Assembly: GCA_964396965.1 (NCBI GenBank)
Contig: CAYNGD010000004.1
Coordinates: forward strand, 1-64,000
Reading direction: 5' to 3'
Length of the DNA stretch: 64,000 nucleotides
Source of the DNA: JABMRW01 sp964396965
GTDB taxonomy: Bacteria; Chloroflexota; Dehalococcoidia; Dehalococcoidales; BS750m-G39
The position numbers and the translations under genes were made by a program. Each line of letters begins with the position of its first letter. Position 1 is the stretch's first letter. Under the pieces are notes generated by a model that worked only from the letters and a program-made list of their open reading frames with translations, searched no databases and had not been told where the DNA came from. This document shows, one piece after another, positions 31,341 through 39,936 of this stretch.

Positions 31341-31384
31341 AATGTCATAGTTTTGTAATTTTTCCCGCTCTCATTTTATGACTT
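31341..31384. promoter_or_regulatory. 44-nt AT-rich element, copy 2 (histidine kinase promoter)
   Basis: Matches the reverse complement of 10656-10699 at 38 of 44 positions. It runs from AATGTCATAG to TTATGACTT and abuts a -35-like TTTCCA at 31384-31389 followed, after 17 bp, by TATACT (31407-31412). A reading frame starting at the ATG inside the element (31378) has no Shine-Dalgarno, so the element is more likely regulatory than coding. Confidence 0.6.
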
Positions 31385-31416
31385 TTCCACGAGCCGTCTT
31401 CCAGAATATACTCATC

Positions 31417-32118
31417 ATGGCAGTAACAGGTAAGCCAGTTACCACCCGGAAGCTCTCCCAGCCTGCTGAGCTGGAGAAGCTGGTGCGAGAGCTATCTCTC
31501 CGGCTAATCAACGCCCAGGAGAAAGAGCGGAGAAAGGTGGGACGTGACCTGCACGATAGGGTCGGGGGTTCCCTAACTTTACTTAAGCTGGCGGCGCACA
31601 AGGCCAGGCAGGTCCCGCCCGAGAAGGTCGGGGAGGCGTTGGCGGAAATAGAGAAGATAGCCGACGAAATCTACGAAGAGGTGCGCACCCTGTCGTATGC
31701 CCTCAAGCCAGATATGCTGGATGACCTCGGCCTGGTGGAGGTGCTGCCGGCGCATTTTGAGCAGTACACCGACCGGTGTGGCATCAGGGTAGACTTCCAG
31801 CATAGCGGGCTGGAGGAGCGCCTGCCGGCAGAGATAGAGATAACCGTCTTCCGCATTATCCAGGAAGCCCTGGTTAACGTTGCCCGCCACGCCAAGGCGG
31901 GCGAGGTGACCGTCCGGCTGGTCTGCCGGGATGGTGCTTTACATCTAGGGATAGAGGACGACGGCTGCGGTTTTGACCCCGCTGGGATAGGCCAGCCATC
32001 CAGCGGCATCAGCGACATGCAGGACCGCGCCTATCTGGCGGGGGGAGTGGTCACGGTTGATTCCTCGCCGGGGGCGGGAACCTGCGTAAGCTGCGACCTC
32101 CCGATAATCCCGCATTGA
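31417..32118 (+). CDS. NarL-type sensor histidine kinase without sensor domain (HisKA_3 + HATPase)
   Basis: A 233-residue soluble kinase. The phospho-acceptor is His46 in VGRDLHDRVGG, preceded by INAQEKERRKV; the ATPase part has EALVNVARHAK, the G1 box EDDGCGFDP and the G2 box GISDMQDRA. No membrane span, PAS or other input region precedes the H-box; only 30 residues do. The ATG at 31417 is chosen because TATACT ends five bases before it, giving a leaderless message; the upstream ATG at 31378 lies within the 44-nt element. Likely partner: one or both of the NarL-type regulators immediately upstream. Confidence 0.85.
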   Translation: MAVTGKPVTTRKLSQPAELEKLVRELSLRLINAQEKERRKVGRDLHDRVGGSLTLLKLAAHKARQVPPEKVGEALAEIEKIADEIYEEVRTLSYALKPDMLDDLGLVEVLPAHFEQYTDRCGIRVDFQHSGLEERLPAEIEITVFRIIQEALVNVARHAKAGEVTVRLVCRDGALHLGIEDDGCGFDPAGIGQPSSGISDMQDRAYLAGGVVTVDSSPGAGTCVSCDLPIIPH

Positions 32119-32166
32119 CCAACAATAGCCTGGCACCAGAACTTGTCAGGGGCGGGCCAAAACGGT

Positions 32167-32172
32167 TAAAAT
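32167..32172 (+). promoter_or_regulatory. -10 box eight bases before a start codon (leaderless)
   Basis: TAAAAT ends seven bases before the ATG at 32180, with no Shine-Dalgarno between; same spacing as at the trehalose-6-P synthase gene. Confidence 0.4.
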
Positions 32173-32179
32173 CAACCAG

Positions 32180-32920
32180 ATGAGCCAGTTCATTGATAAG
32201 TTAAAGCAGGCTTCAGGCGGCGGGACGCCGATGGGCTTCCGGACAGTGGCGGCGGCCAGAACGGTCAAGCCCAGGATGCTGCTGGTGGCAGCGGTGGCCC
32301 GGGCCGACTCCGCGCGCCTGGCTGAGATTGCTGCCGGCGCCGACGCCGGGCTGCTGGCAATAGATAGATTAATTACCGGGGCTGAGGCCCTCAAACAGGC
32401 GGCTAAGGCCGTGCCCGATATTCCCTGGGGCGGCTGGCTGAGGGAGGTCGTTGGGGAAGTGGTGGGGAAGATGAGTGCTGATTTTATCGTTTTTAACGCC
32501 GCCAGCCAAATTTTCGCTGAGGAGAAGACGGGCAAGGTCCTCGAGGTTGAGCCGACGCTGGAGCCGGGCCTGCTTAAGTCGGCCGACGACCTGCCGGTGG
32601 ACGCAGTGCTTATCGCCGCTGAGAACGAACCACTGACCTGGCGCGACCTGATGCTTATCCAGCGCGGCGTCAATATCTTAAGCAAGCCGCTGCTGGTTTC
32701 GGTGCCGCCGGAGGTGACCACCGCCGAGCTGAGGGCGCTTAACGAGGCCGGAGTGAGGGGGGTGGTGGTCAAGGCTGCCGTTGCCGGGAAAATAGCCGAG
32801 ATAGCTAAAATGCTGGAAAAGCTGCCCTCGCCTTCGGCCAGAAAGAAAGCCCGGCCGCTGCTGCCCCATATCGGTGGGGAGACTGTGTCGGTAGCTGAAG
32901 AAGAAGAGGAAGAGGAATAG
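32180..32920 (+). CDS. Protein of unknown function with repeated alpha/beta pattern and acidic tail
   Basis: A 246-residue soluble protein that I do not recognise as a characterised family. The regular alternation of strands (MLLVAAVAR, AGLLAIDR, DFIVFNAA, VDAVLIAAE, KPLLVSVPP, GVRGVVVKA) and helices suggests a TIM-barrel-like fold of the flavin or phosphosugar type. There are no obvious catalytic motifs. The C-terminus ends in a run of seven Glu after SVAE. It is convergent with guaB3 with only two bases between the stops. Its leaderless start is set by a -10 box. Composition matches its neighbours, so it is not a recent import. Confidence 0.7.
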   Translation: MSQFIDKLKQASGGGTPMGFRTVAAARTVKPRMLLVAAVARADSARLAEIAAGADAGLLAIDRLITGAEALKQAAKAVPDIPWGGWLREVVGEVVGKMSADFIVFNAASQIFAEEKTGKVLEVEPTLEPGLLKSADDLPVDAVLIAAENEPLTWRDLMLIQRGVNILSKPLLVSVPPEVTTAELRALNEAGVRGVVVKAAVAGKIAEIAKMLEKLPSPSARKKARPLLPHIGGETVSVAEEEEEEE

Positions 32921-32922
32921 CC

Positions 32923-34068
32923 TTAAGTCCGGCCCTGGGTCATCTGCCAGAACTTGCCCTCGGTGGTAATGGCCGGAGCGATGACCATCTCCGCCTTATG
33001 TATCTCCTTGATGTCGCGCGCCCCGCAGACGCCGAGAGCGGTGCGCAAGGCCCCCATCAGGTTCTGGCTGCCGTCGGTGACCGAGGTCGGGCCGAAGAGA
33101 ATCTGCTCCATAGTCCCGGTGGTGCCCACCTTTATCCGCGTCCCCCGGGGTAGTGCCGGGTGGGGGTTGGCCATACCCCAGTGATAGCCCAGCCCCGGCG
33201 CCTCCCTGGCCTGGGCCAGCACCGAGCCCAGCATGACGCCGTCAGCCCCGGCGGCGACGGCCTTGCAGATATCCCCGCCGTTGCGGAAGCCGCCGTCGGT
33301 GATTATTGGCACGTACCTCCCCGACTGGCGCTGGTAGTCATCCCTGGCTTGAGCGCAGTCCATGGTGGCCGTTATCTGGGGGACGCCCACCCCCAGCACC
33401 TGCCGGGTGGTGCAGGCCGCCCCCGGCCCCACCCCCACCAGCACCGCCGAGATGCCGGTCTCCATCAGCTCCAGACAGGCGCTGTAGCTGACGCAGTTGC
33501 CCACGATAACCGGCATCGACACCAGCTTGCGCAGCTTGGGGAAGATGAGCCCCTCGTAGCTCTTGGAACTGTGCCGGGCGGTGGTCACCGTGGAGGCCAC
33601 CACCAGTATATCAGCCCCGGCCTGGGCGGTGGGGGGGGCAAAGCGCTTGGTATTGGCTGGGGTCACCGAGACGGCGCAGACCGCCCCCGCCTTCTTGATG
33701 GCGGTAATCCTCTCGCCGATGAGGTTTTCCTTAATCGGCGCCGAATATATCTTCTGGAGGAGCGCTGTGACCTTGTCGGCGGGGGCGCGGGAGATTTCGA
33801 TAAGCATTTCTTCGGGGTTATCGTAGCGGGTCTGCACCCCCTCCAGGTGGAGGACACCCAGCCCGCCCAGCTTGCTTAGAGTTATCGCCGTCCTGACGTC
33901 GGTCACGCCGTCCATAGCCGAGGCCAGCACCGGGATGGCCAGGGTGAAGCCCTCTATCTCAAGCTCAATGTTGGTCTGGTCCGGGTTGATGGTGATGTCC
34001 CCGGGGACGATGGCGACCTCGTCAAAGCCGTAGGAGCGCCGCAGTTCACTGAATTTTGGTCTGGCCAT
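32923..34068 (-). CDS. guaB3: GuaB3-type IMP dehydrogenase-related protein
   Basis: A 381-residue TIM-barrel protein of the IMP dehydrogenase/GMP reductase superfamily without CBS domains, matching the GuaB3 group of Actinobacteria, Cyanobacteria and Chloroflexota. It shows VPGDITINPDQ, PVLASAMDGVTD, VGVGPGAACTTRQVLG with the catalytic-type Cys, IITDGGFRNGGDICKA for phosphate binding and ADGVMLGS. It probably acts in purine interconversion; GuaB3 activity is less settled than GuaB. The ATG at 34068 is chosen because AAGGAC precedes it; a TTG six codons upstream is also in frame. TGCTATAGT at 34091-34099 is a likely extended -10. Confidence 0.85.
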   Translation of the reverse strand: MARPKFSELRRSYGFDEVAIVPGDITINPDQTNIELEIEGFTLAIPVLASAMDGVTDVRTAITLSKLGGLGVLHLEGVQTRYDNPEEMLIEISRAPADKVTALLQKIYSAPIKENLIGERITAIKKAGAVCAVSVTPANTKRFAPPTAQAGADILVVASTVTTARHSSKSYEGLIFPKLRKLVSMPVIVGNCVSYSACLELMETGISAVLVGVGPGAACTTRQVLGVGVPQITATMDCAQARDDYQRQSGRYVPIITDGGFRNGGDICKAVAAGADGVMLGSVLAQAREAPGLGYHWGMANPHPALPRGTRIKVGTTGTMEQILFGPTSVTDGSQNLMGALRTALGVCGARDIKEIHKAEMVIAPAITTEGKFWQMTQGRT

Positions 34069-34127
34069 TTTGTCCTTCTTAAACAAAAACTATAGCAAAC
34101 TGGGCTGTTATAAGTCAAGGAATACAG

Positions 34128-36269
34128 TTAGCTGGCATCAGCCTTATAGATGCGGCAGGGAACGCTCCTGAGGTTGGTCGAGCCGATAACCGGGTCACAG
34201 AGGTCATCAGGAATAACGGCATTGATGTTGGACTCAAAGCAGCCGTGTTCCGGCCCCGGCTTCTCCGGGAACCACCAGCCGTGTTCCACCCTCACCACCT
34301 CAGGGTGCAGCCCTTCCACCAGCTCGGCCTTAAACTTCACCCGCTCCCTGTCCCCGAAATAGATAGTCTCCACCCAGACCCAGTCGCCCTCCCTGATGCC
34401 CTTCTCCTCAGCCGTCTCCGGGCTGATGTCTATGGTCGGCTCCGGCCTTCTCCGGCGCAGCATCGGCAGCTGCCTCCCCGCCGAGTGTACGTATTCCATG
34501 CTTTTCCGGCCGCCCACCAGAATCAGGGGGAACTCGGGGGTAGTCTGGGGAGGGGCTTTATATGAGGGCAGCGGGTCGTAGCCGAACCGCTCCAGGAAGC
34601 TGGAGTATAGTTCCACCTTCTTGGACGGGGTCTGAAAGCTGAGCTTGCCCTTCTTGTGCCGCTCGTATTCTTTGGGCTCGGCGATAAAGTTCTTCCCCTC
34701 CATATCCCGGAAGGTGATCCCCTTGGCCTTCAGCCGGTCGTCGCTGAACTCCTCCAGGCTCTGCCAGGGAATATCAAGCTTCATCCTCTTGGCCAGCTCG
34801 ATGAATATCTCGGTGTCATCCCGCCTTTCATAGAGAGGCTCCACCGCCTTGTGCTGGAAGCCGATAATCTGCGGGTAGGATGGCTGTCCCCTGATGCCGT
34901 CCCTCTCCAGCCAGCAGCTCACCGGCAGCACTATATCGGAGAGTTCGGCGGTTGGTGTCATAAAGAGCTCCAGGGTGACCGAGAAGTCCAGTTTCTGCAG
35001 GGCTTGCCAAACCCTTCTGGTATTCTGCATCTGCAGCAGGCTGTTGTTGGCGCTGGTTATCAGCGCCTTAATCGGGTAGGGTTTTCCGTTCAGCACCGCC
35101 TCCGCCCACAGGAAGGGCTCAACGAAGCCGATGTCGCCCTTGGGCCCGCTGGCTATCGGGAACCGTTCGGCGCCGATTCTTTTCTCCAGGACGTCCTGGG
35201 GCAACTCCTCCATCTTGGCCGCCAGCGTCAACTCCGCCTTGAAGGGCATCGGCGCCGGCAGCGGGTTGCCTCCCTTCATATCGAGGTTGCCGCATATCGC
35301 TGTCAGGATGAAGGTGGCGCGGGAGGTCTGCACCGAATTATAGCTGTGGTCGAGGGAGACCCGCTGGCAGATGCAGGAGGGCCTGCTCCGGGCGAACATC
35401 CTGGCGGCGGCGACGATATCCTTTTCCGGTATCCAGGTAATTTCGGCTACCTTCTCCGGGGGGTAGTGCTGCACGTGCTTTCTCAATTCGTCAAAGCCGA
35501 CGCACCAGTCCCGCACGAACTCCCGGTCGTAGAGCCCCTCGTTGATGATGACGTTCATCATGCCCAGGGCCAGGGCGTCATCAGTGCCGGGCCTTATCTG
35601 GAGCCAGAGGTCGGCCGTCCTGGCGTAGTCGGTGGGGTAGGGGTCAACCACGATGAGCTTGGTCCCCTGCTTTTTGACGTCAAAGATGCCCTGGCCGAGC
35701 GGATAGGGGGCGGCCAACTTGGGGTTAGCCGCCCAGAGCAGGATGCAGCTCGAGTTCAGGGCCTCGTCAAGCACGATTTCGGTACAGTTGCTCGGCGTTG
35801 GGTAGCCGATGGTGGCTCTGGTAGCCAGCCCCGCTGGCACGAAGCAGATATAGCCGGCGTGCAGCCGGTTGGGGGTGCCCAGCAGGTAGCCGAAGTAGCC
35901 GCTAATACCGGCGTTGGCGTAGAGTCCGGCACCGGTAGCGATGCTGATGGCCTCGGGGCCATAGCGCTCTTTAAGCTCATTAAACCTGGCCGCTATGGTG
36001 TCCAGGGCCTCGTCCCAGGATATCCTCTGCCATTTTCCCTCCCCCCGCTGGCCCGCCCTCTTCAACGGGTAGTTCAGGCGGTCGGGGTGGTAGAGGAGCT
36101 CGATGCCGGCCAGGCCCTTGACGCACAGGCCGCCCCGGTTGCTGGGGTGGTCGGGGTCGCCCTTGACTTCAACCACCCTGCCGCCCTTGACCCGGGCCAA
36201 GACACCGCAGGTAGAATAGCAGAGAGAGCATACCGTCCTGACCGTTTTTCCCTCAGTCTTAACCGACAT
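34128..36269 (-). CDS. Molybdopterin (Mo/W-bis-MGD) oxidoreductase, DMSO reductase superfamily
   Basis: A 713-residue catalytic subunit. The N-terminal [4Fe-4S] site uses Cys14, Cys17, Cys21 and Cys49 (VCSLCYSTCG and GGLCVKG). HAGYICFVPAGLA places Cys142 at the usual metal-ligand position. The family's MGD-binding segments follow, and a C-terminal domain begins near SRKSMEYVHSAGRQLP. There is no Tat signal, so it is cytosolic. No iron-sulfur or membrane-anchor subunit is adjacent, so the electron partner is unknown. Cys-ligated relatives include polysulfide/thiosulfate reductases, acetylene hydratase and formate dehydrogenases; the substrate cannot be decided. The ATG at 36269 has AAGGAGAAGACC before it; upstream frame extension is not conserved. 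GTATAATAAAAT around 36330 may be the -10. Confidence 0.88.
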   Translation of the reverse strand: MSVKTEGKTVRTVCSLCYSTCGVLARVKGGRVVEVKGDPDHPSNRGGLCVKGLAGIELLYHPDRLNYPLKRAGQRGEGKWQRISWDEALDTIAARFNELKERYGPEAISIATGAGLYANAGISGYFGYLLGTPNRLHAGYICFVPAGLATRATIGYPTPSNCTEIVLDEALNSSCILLWAANPKLAAPYPLGQGIFDVKKQGTKLIVVDPYPTDYARTADLWLQIRPGTDDALALGMMNVIINEGLYDREFVRDWCVGFDELRKHVQHYPPEKVAEITWIPEKDIVAAARMFARSRPSCICQRVSLDHSYNSVQTSRATFILTAICGNLDMKGGNPLPAPMPFKAELTLAAKMEELPQDVLEKRIGAERFPIASGPKGDIGFVEPFLWAEAVLNGKPYPIKALITSANNSLLQMQNTRRVWQALQKLDFSVTLELFMTPTAELSDIVLPVSCWLERDGIRGQPSYPQIIGFQHKAVEPLYERRDDTEIFIELAKRMKLDIPWQSLEEFSDDRLKAKGITFRDMEGKNFIAEPKEYERHKKGKLSFQTPSKKVELYSSFLERFGYDPLPSYKAPPQTTPEFPLILVGGRKSMEYVHSAGRQLPMLRRRRPEPTIDISPETAEEKGIREGDWVWVETIYFGDRERVKFKAELVEGLHPEVVRVEHGWWFPEKPGPEHGCFESNINAVIPDDLCDPVIGSTNLRSVPCRIYKADAS

Positions 36270-36421
36270 TGGTCTTCTCCTTCCGGGCGTATATCTGGTC
36301 TTGCCCGAAAGTTCCGGCAACCGATATTTTATTATACAAAATAGGCCGCTATTAATGCCAGTTAAAGTAGACGCCAGATTGCCTTTGGGTTATAATAGCC
36401 AAACCGGGGAGAAAACAGACC

Positions 36422-37234
36422 ATGCCTCTCTATATTGTGGCCACCCCGATTGGTAACCTGGAGGACATCTCTTTGCGTGCTCTGAGGACCCTGCGCGAGG
36501 TGAAGCTGATTGCCGCCGAGGACACCCGCCGCACCCGGAAACTGCTCAACGCTTACGATATCAAGACCCCGGTGACCAGCTACCACGAGCATAACAAGCT
36601 GACCAAGCTGGACTATATCCTGGACTGCCTTAAAGAGGGGGATGTGGCCCTGGTCTCTGATGCCGGCATGCCCGGCATCTCCGACCCCGGCTACGAGCTT
36701 ATCGTGGCCGCTCATGAGCAGGGCATTCCCCTGGTGCCGGTACCGGGGCCGTCGGTGGTGATTACCGCCCTGGCCGTCTCCGGGCTGGACTCAAGCCAGT
36801 TCCATTACCTGGGCTATCTGCCGGCCAGGGCCAGCGCCCGGCGTCGCCAGCTTCAGGAGGTGGCCGGTGAGTTGGCCACTCTGGTTCTCTTCGAGGCCCC
36901 CCACCGCCTGCCGGCGGCCTTAAAGGATATTTTAGAGATATTAGGCGATAGAAGGGTTGCCGTCTGCCGTGAGCTGACCAAGCTCCACGAGGAGGTCTTC
37001 CGGGGCAGGTTGAGCGGGGCTATCGAGCACTTCACCGCCCCCCGGGGGGAGTTCACCCTGGTTATCGAGGGCCATAGCAAGCCGGAGAAGCCGCCGCTTA
37101 CCGTAGAGATAAAAAAGCGGTTGGGTGAGATGAAAAGGGCGGGGGTAGGGGCCAGAGAGGCGGTGGCCGAGCTGGCCGCCGAGACCGGCCTGTCCCGGAA
37201 AGAGCTTTATCAGGCCTGGCTAAAGTTAAAATGA
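36422..37234 (+). CDS. rsmI: 16S rRNA (cytidine-1402-2'-O)-methyltransferase
   Basis: SAM-dependent 2'-O-methylation of C1402 in 16S rRNA. The 270-residue protein begins with MPLYIVATPIGNLEDISLRA and has EDTRRTRKLL, ALVSDAGMPGISDPGYEL and VPVPGPSVVITAL, all diagnostic. TATAAT around 36391 and GGGGAGAAA before ATG give an ordinary leadered start. A small Cys protein, metG, tatD and a polyprenyl synthase follow in the same direction with short gaps; rsmI next to metG and tatD is a common arrangement. Confidence 0.95.
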   Translation: MPLYIVATPIGNLEDISLRALRTLREVKLIAAEDTRRTRKLLNAYDIKTPVTSYHEHNKLTKLDYILDCLKEGDVALVSDAGMPGISDPGYELIVAAHEQGIPLVPVPGPSVVITALAVSGLDSSQFHYLGYLPARASARRRQLQEVAGELATLVLFEAPHRLPAALKDILEILGDRRVAVCRELTKLHEEVFRGRLSGAIEHFTAPRGEFTLVIEGHSKPEKPPLTVEIKKRLGEMKRAGVGAREAVAELAAETGLSRKELYQAWLKLK

Positions 37235-37246
37235 GGAGGTCTGCCA

Positions 37247-37453
37247 GTGCGACGTGGCGCTATATCCTTGGGTGATATCAATTGTGACAGTTGCCAACGC
37301 CTGATTCCCTACCCGGAGCGTTACCTGCTCATCGAGGAAGAGGCAGGCAGGGTATCCTGCCTGTGCACCGGCTGCTCGTTGAAGAAGGGTTATGCCCGCT
37401 ATATTGAGGACAAGGGGCAGCGGGTGCTCACCTTTTTCCCGGAAAAAGGCTGA
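37247..37453 (+). CDS. Small zinc-ribbon-like protein
   Basis: A 68-residue protein with two Cys pairs, CDSCQ (near residue 14) and CLCTGC (near 38-43), the layout of a small zinc-binding knuckle pair. GTG start with GAGGAGG nine bases upstream, overlapping the end of rsmI. It is the second gene of the rsmI-metG-tatD run. I do not recognise a named family; a role tied to translation is only suggested by its neighbours. Confidence 0.65.
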   Translation: MRRGAISLGDINCDSCQRLIPYPERYLLIEEEAGRVSCLCTGCSLKKGYARYIEDKGQRVLTFFPEKG

Positions 37454-37471
37454 AAGCTAGAGAAGCCGAGA

Positions 37472-39145
37472 ATGACTGAGAGAATCCTGGTGGCGGTAGC
37501 CTGGCCCTATGCCGACGGGCCGTTGCACCTGGGCCACATCGCCGGGGCCTACCTGCCCGCCGATATCTTCGCCCGCTACCACCGCCTTAAGGGCAACGAT
37601 GTGCTGATGGTATCCGGCTCGGACCAGCATGGCACCCCCATCACCATCAAGGCGGAGCAGGAAGGGAAAAAGCCGGCGGAGCTGACCGCCTACTATCATC
37701 AGGGTTTTCTGGAGTCCTGGCGGCGGCTGGGCATCTCCTTCGACCTTTTCACCACCACCGGCACCGCCAACCACGCCAAAGTCACCCAGGATATCTTCCT
37801 CAAGCTGCTGGAGAAGGGCTATATCTATAAAGCCGCCGTCTCCCAGCCCTACTGCCCCCAGTGCCAGCGCTACCTCCCCGACCGCTACATCGAGGGCACC
37901 TGCCCCTACTGCGGCTCTCCCGGGGCGCGCGGCGACCAGTGCGATGCCTGCGGCCAGCCGATAAACCCGGATGAAATGGCCGACCCCCGCTGCCGCCTCT
38001 GCGGCGCTACTCCCCAGTTCCAGGACTCGGAGCACTTCTTTCTAAAACTCTCCGACTTCCAGAGACAGCTTGATGACTGGGTCTGCCAGCAGAGCCACTG
38101 GCGGCCCAATGTCTTTAACCTGACCCAGCGCTATTTTAAGGAGGGTCTCCGGGACCGGGCTATCACCCGCGACATTGACTGGGGGGTGCCCGTGCCGGTC
38201 AAGGGCTTCGAGGGTAAGCGCATCTATGTCTGGTTCGAGGCGGTTATCGGCTATCTCTCAGCCTCTAAAGAGTGGGCTCAAAAAAATGGGGACGGGGAGG
38301 GGTGGCGCCCCTTCTGGGAGGATAAAAAAGCCAGGAGCTATTACTTCATCGGCAAGGACAACATCCCCTTTCACACCATCATCTGGCCGGCGATGCTGAT
38401 GGGCTACGGAGGGCTCAACCTCCCCTACGACGTGCCCGCCAACGAGTTCCTGACCATCGAGGGCAGGAAGCTCTCCACCAGCCGCAACTGGGCGGTCTGG
38501 CTGCCCGACTACCTCTCCCGCTATGAGCCCGACCCGCTACGCTACCTGCTCTCGATAAATATGCCCGAGAGCGGCGACACCGATTTCTCCTGGCGGGAGT
38601 TCTTCCGCCGCAACAACGACGAGCTGGTAGCCACCTATGGCAACTTGGTCAACCGGGTGCTTACCTTCGTCTATAAGAACTTTGACGGTCGTGTGCCCGA
38701 CCCCGGCGAAATGGATAGGCCGAGCCAGACCATTATTGATAAAGCTAAGAATACCCTTGATAGCGTGGGCGGCCTAATCGCCCAATGCCACTTCAAGCAG
38801 GCGATAATGGTGGCTATGGCCCTGGCCCAGGAGGCCAACCGCTATCTGGACGAAAAGTCCCCCTGGAAAATGATTAAAGAGGACAGAGGGGCGGCGGCTA
38901 ACTCGCTGTATGTAGCGCTAAACGTAATTTCTCAGCTAAAAACGATGCTGTATCCCTTCTTACCCTTCAGCTCCCAGAAACTGCACGAGTACCTCGGCTT
39001 TGAGGGTGATGTCAAAGATTGCGGCTGGAGGCCGCAGCCGCCGGAACCGGGGCAGAAGCTATTAGAGCCGAAGCCACTGTTTGTCAAGCTGGACGAAAAG
39101 CTGGTTGAGGAGGAGACAGCCCGGCTGGGACGGACAAATTGCTGA
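37472..39145 (+). CDS. metG: Methionyl-tRNA synthetase
   Basis: Charges tRNA(Met). The 557-residue class I synthetase has the HIGH-type motif HLGH (GPLHLGHIAGAY), a zinc-knuckle insert with four Cys pairs (CPQCQ, CPYCG, CDACG, CRLCG) and the KMSKS counterpart GRKLSTSRNW. The anticodon-binding helical domain follows from about residue 390. There is no C-terminal dimerisation (EMAP-like) domain, as in the shorter MetG type. The start is ATG after a weak Shine-Dalgarno. The last seven bases overlap tatD. Confidence 0.95.
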   Translation: MTERILVAVAWPYADGPLHLGHIAGAYLPADIFARYHRLKGNDVLMVSGSDQHGTPITIKAEQEGKKPAELTAYYHQGFLESWRRLGISFDLFTTTGTANHAKVTQDIFLKLLEKGYIYKAAVSQPYCPQCQRYLPDRYIEGTCPYCGSPGARGDQCDACGQPINPDEMADPRCRLCGATPQFQDSEHFFLKLSDFQRQLDDWVCQQSHWRPNVFNLTQRYFKEGLRDRAITRDIDWGVPVPVKGFEGKRIYVWFEAVIGYLSASKEWAQKNGDGEGWRPFWEDKKARSYYFIGKDNIPFHTIIWPAMLMGYGGLNLPYDVPANEFLTIEGRKLSTSRNWAVWLPDYLSRYEPDPLRYLLSINMPESGDTDFSWREFFRRNNDELVATYGNLVNRVLTFVYKNFDGRVPDPGEMDRPSQTIIDKAKNTLDSVGGLIAQCHFKQAIMVAMALAQEANRYLDEKSPWKMIKEDRGAAANSLYVALNVISQLKTMLYPFLPFSSQKLHEYLGFEGDVKDCGWRPQPPEPGQKLLEPKPLFVKLDEKLVEEETARLGRTNC

Positions 39146-39924
39146 TAGATTCGCATGCCCATATTGATTTGCCAGAATTTGATAAGGACCGCGACCAGGT
39201 GATGTTGAGGGCCAGGGAGAGGGGGGTGAGGGCGGTGATAAACGTGGGGCTGGATGCCGCCTCGAGCCGGAAAGCGCTGGCGACGGCCAAAAAATATGAA
39301 GACGTCTTCGTGGCGGTGGGCTGCCACCCCCAGGAGGCGGCCAAGATGAGAGAGGAAGACCTTAAATCTCTGGCTGAGCTAGCTAAGGATTCCCTGGTGG
39401 TGGCTATCGGCGAGATAGGACTTGACTTTTACCGCAACCTTTCGCCGCGAGAAAGCCAGCTTGAGGCCTTTAAAAAGCAGCTCGAGCTGGCGGTTGAGCT
39501 GGGCCTGCCGGTGGTGATACACTGCCGACAGGCGCATAGAGAGGTGTATGATATTTTAAGCGGCTGGGTGAAGGCCAACCCCGGCGGTGAAGGGCGGGGG
39601 GTCATCCATTGCTTCAGCGGTGATATCGAGATGGCGCGGCGCTATATTGAGCTTGGTTTTTATATCTCGCTGGCCGGTTCGGTCACCTACCCCTCGGCGG
39701 GGGAGCTGGTGGAGGTGGCCAGGGAGCTGCCGCTGGAGCGGCTGCTGCTGGAGACCGATGCCCCATTCTTAGCCCCCCAGGCCCACCGGGGTAGGCGCAA
39801 CGAGCCGGCCTATGTTGCCCTTACCGCCGAGAAGGTGGCCGGTATCAGGCAGGCGTCGGTCGAGGTGGTGGCCGGTGCCACCGCCCGGAATACCATCGAG
39901 CTTTTCCGCCTGCTCATCGGCTAA
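39139..39924 (+). CDS. tatD: TatD-family metal-dependent deoxyribonuclease
   Basis: A 261-residue TIM-barrel metallohydrolase. It starts LIDSHAHIDLPEFDKDRD with the HxH metal site, then AIGEIGLDFYR (bridging Glu), VVIHCRQAHREV, VIHCFSGD and LLLETDAPFLAPQ (catalytic Asp), all TatD signatures. The start codon is TTG inside the metG stop region; the protein begins right at the conserved motif, so no longer N-terminus is expected. Role: DNA repair or quality-control nuclease. Confidence 0.92.
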   Translation: MLIDSHAHIDLPEFDKDRDQVMLRARERGVRAVINVGLDAASSRKALATAKKYEDVFVAVGCHPQEAAKMREEDLKSLAELAKDSLVVAIGEIGLDFYRNLSPRESQLEAFKKQLELAVELGLPVVIHCRQAHREVYDILSGWVKANPGGEGRGVIHCFSGDIEMARRYIELGFYISLAGSVTYPSAGELVEVARELPLERLLLETDAPFLAPQAHRGRRNEPAYVALTAEKVAGIRQASVEVVAGATARNTIELFRLLIG

Positions 39925-39936
39925 AAGGAGAGAGGC

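Noticed and set aside
34656..36344. Long open frame of 562 codons on the plus strand
   Set aside because: It is antisense to the molybdoenzyme, has no domain, is Gly/Val/His-rich in the way typical of the complement of GC-rich genes, and the minus-strand protein is clearly real.
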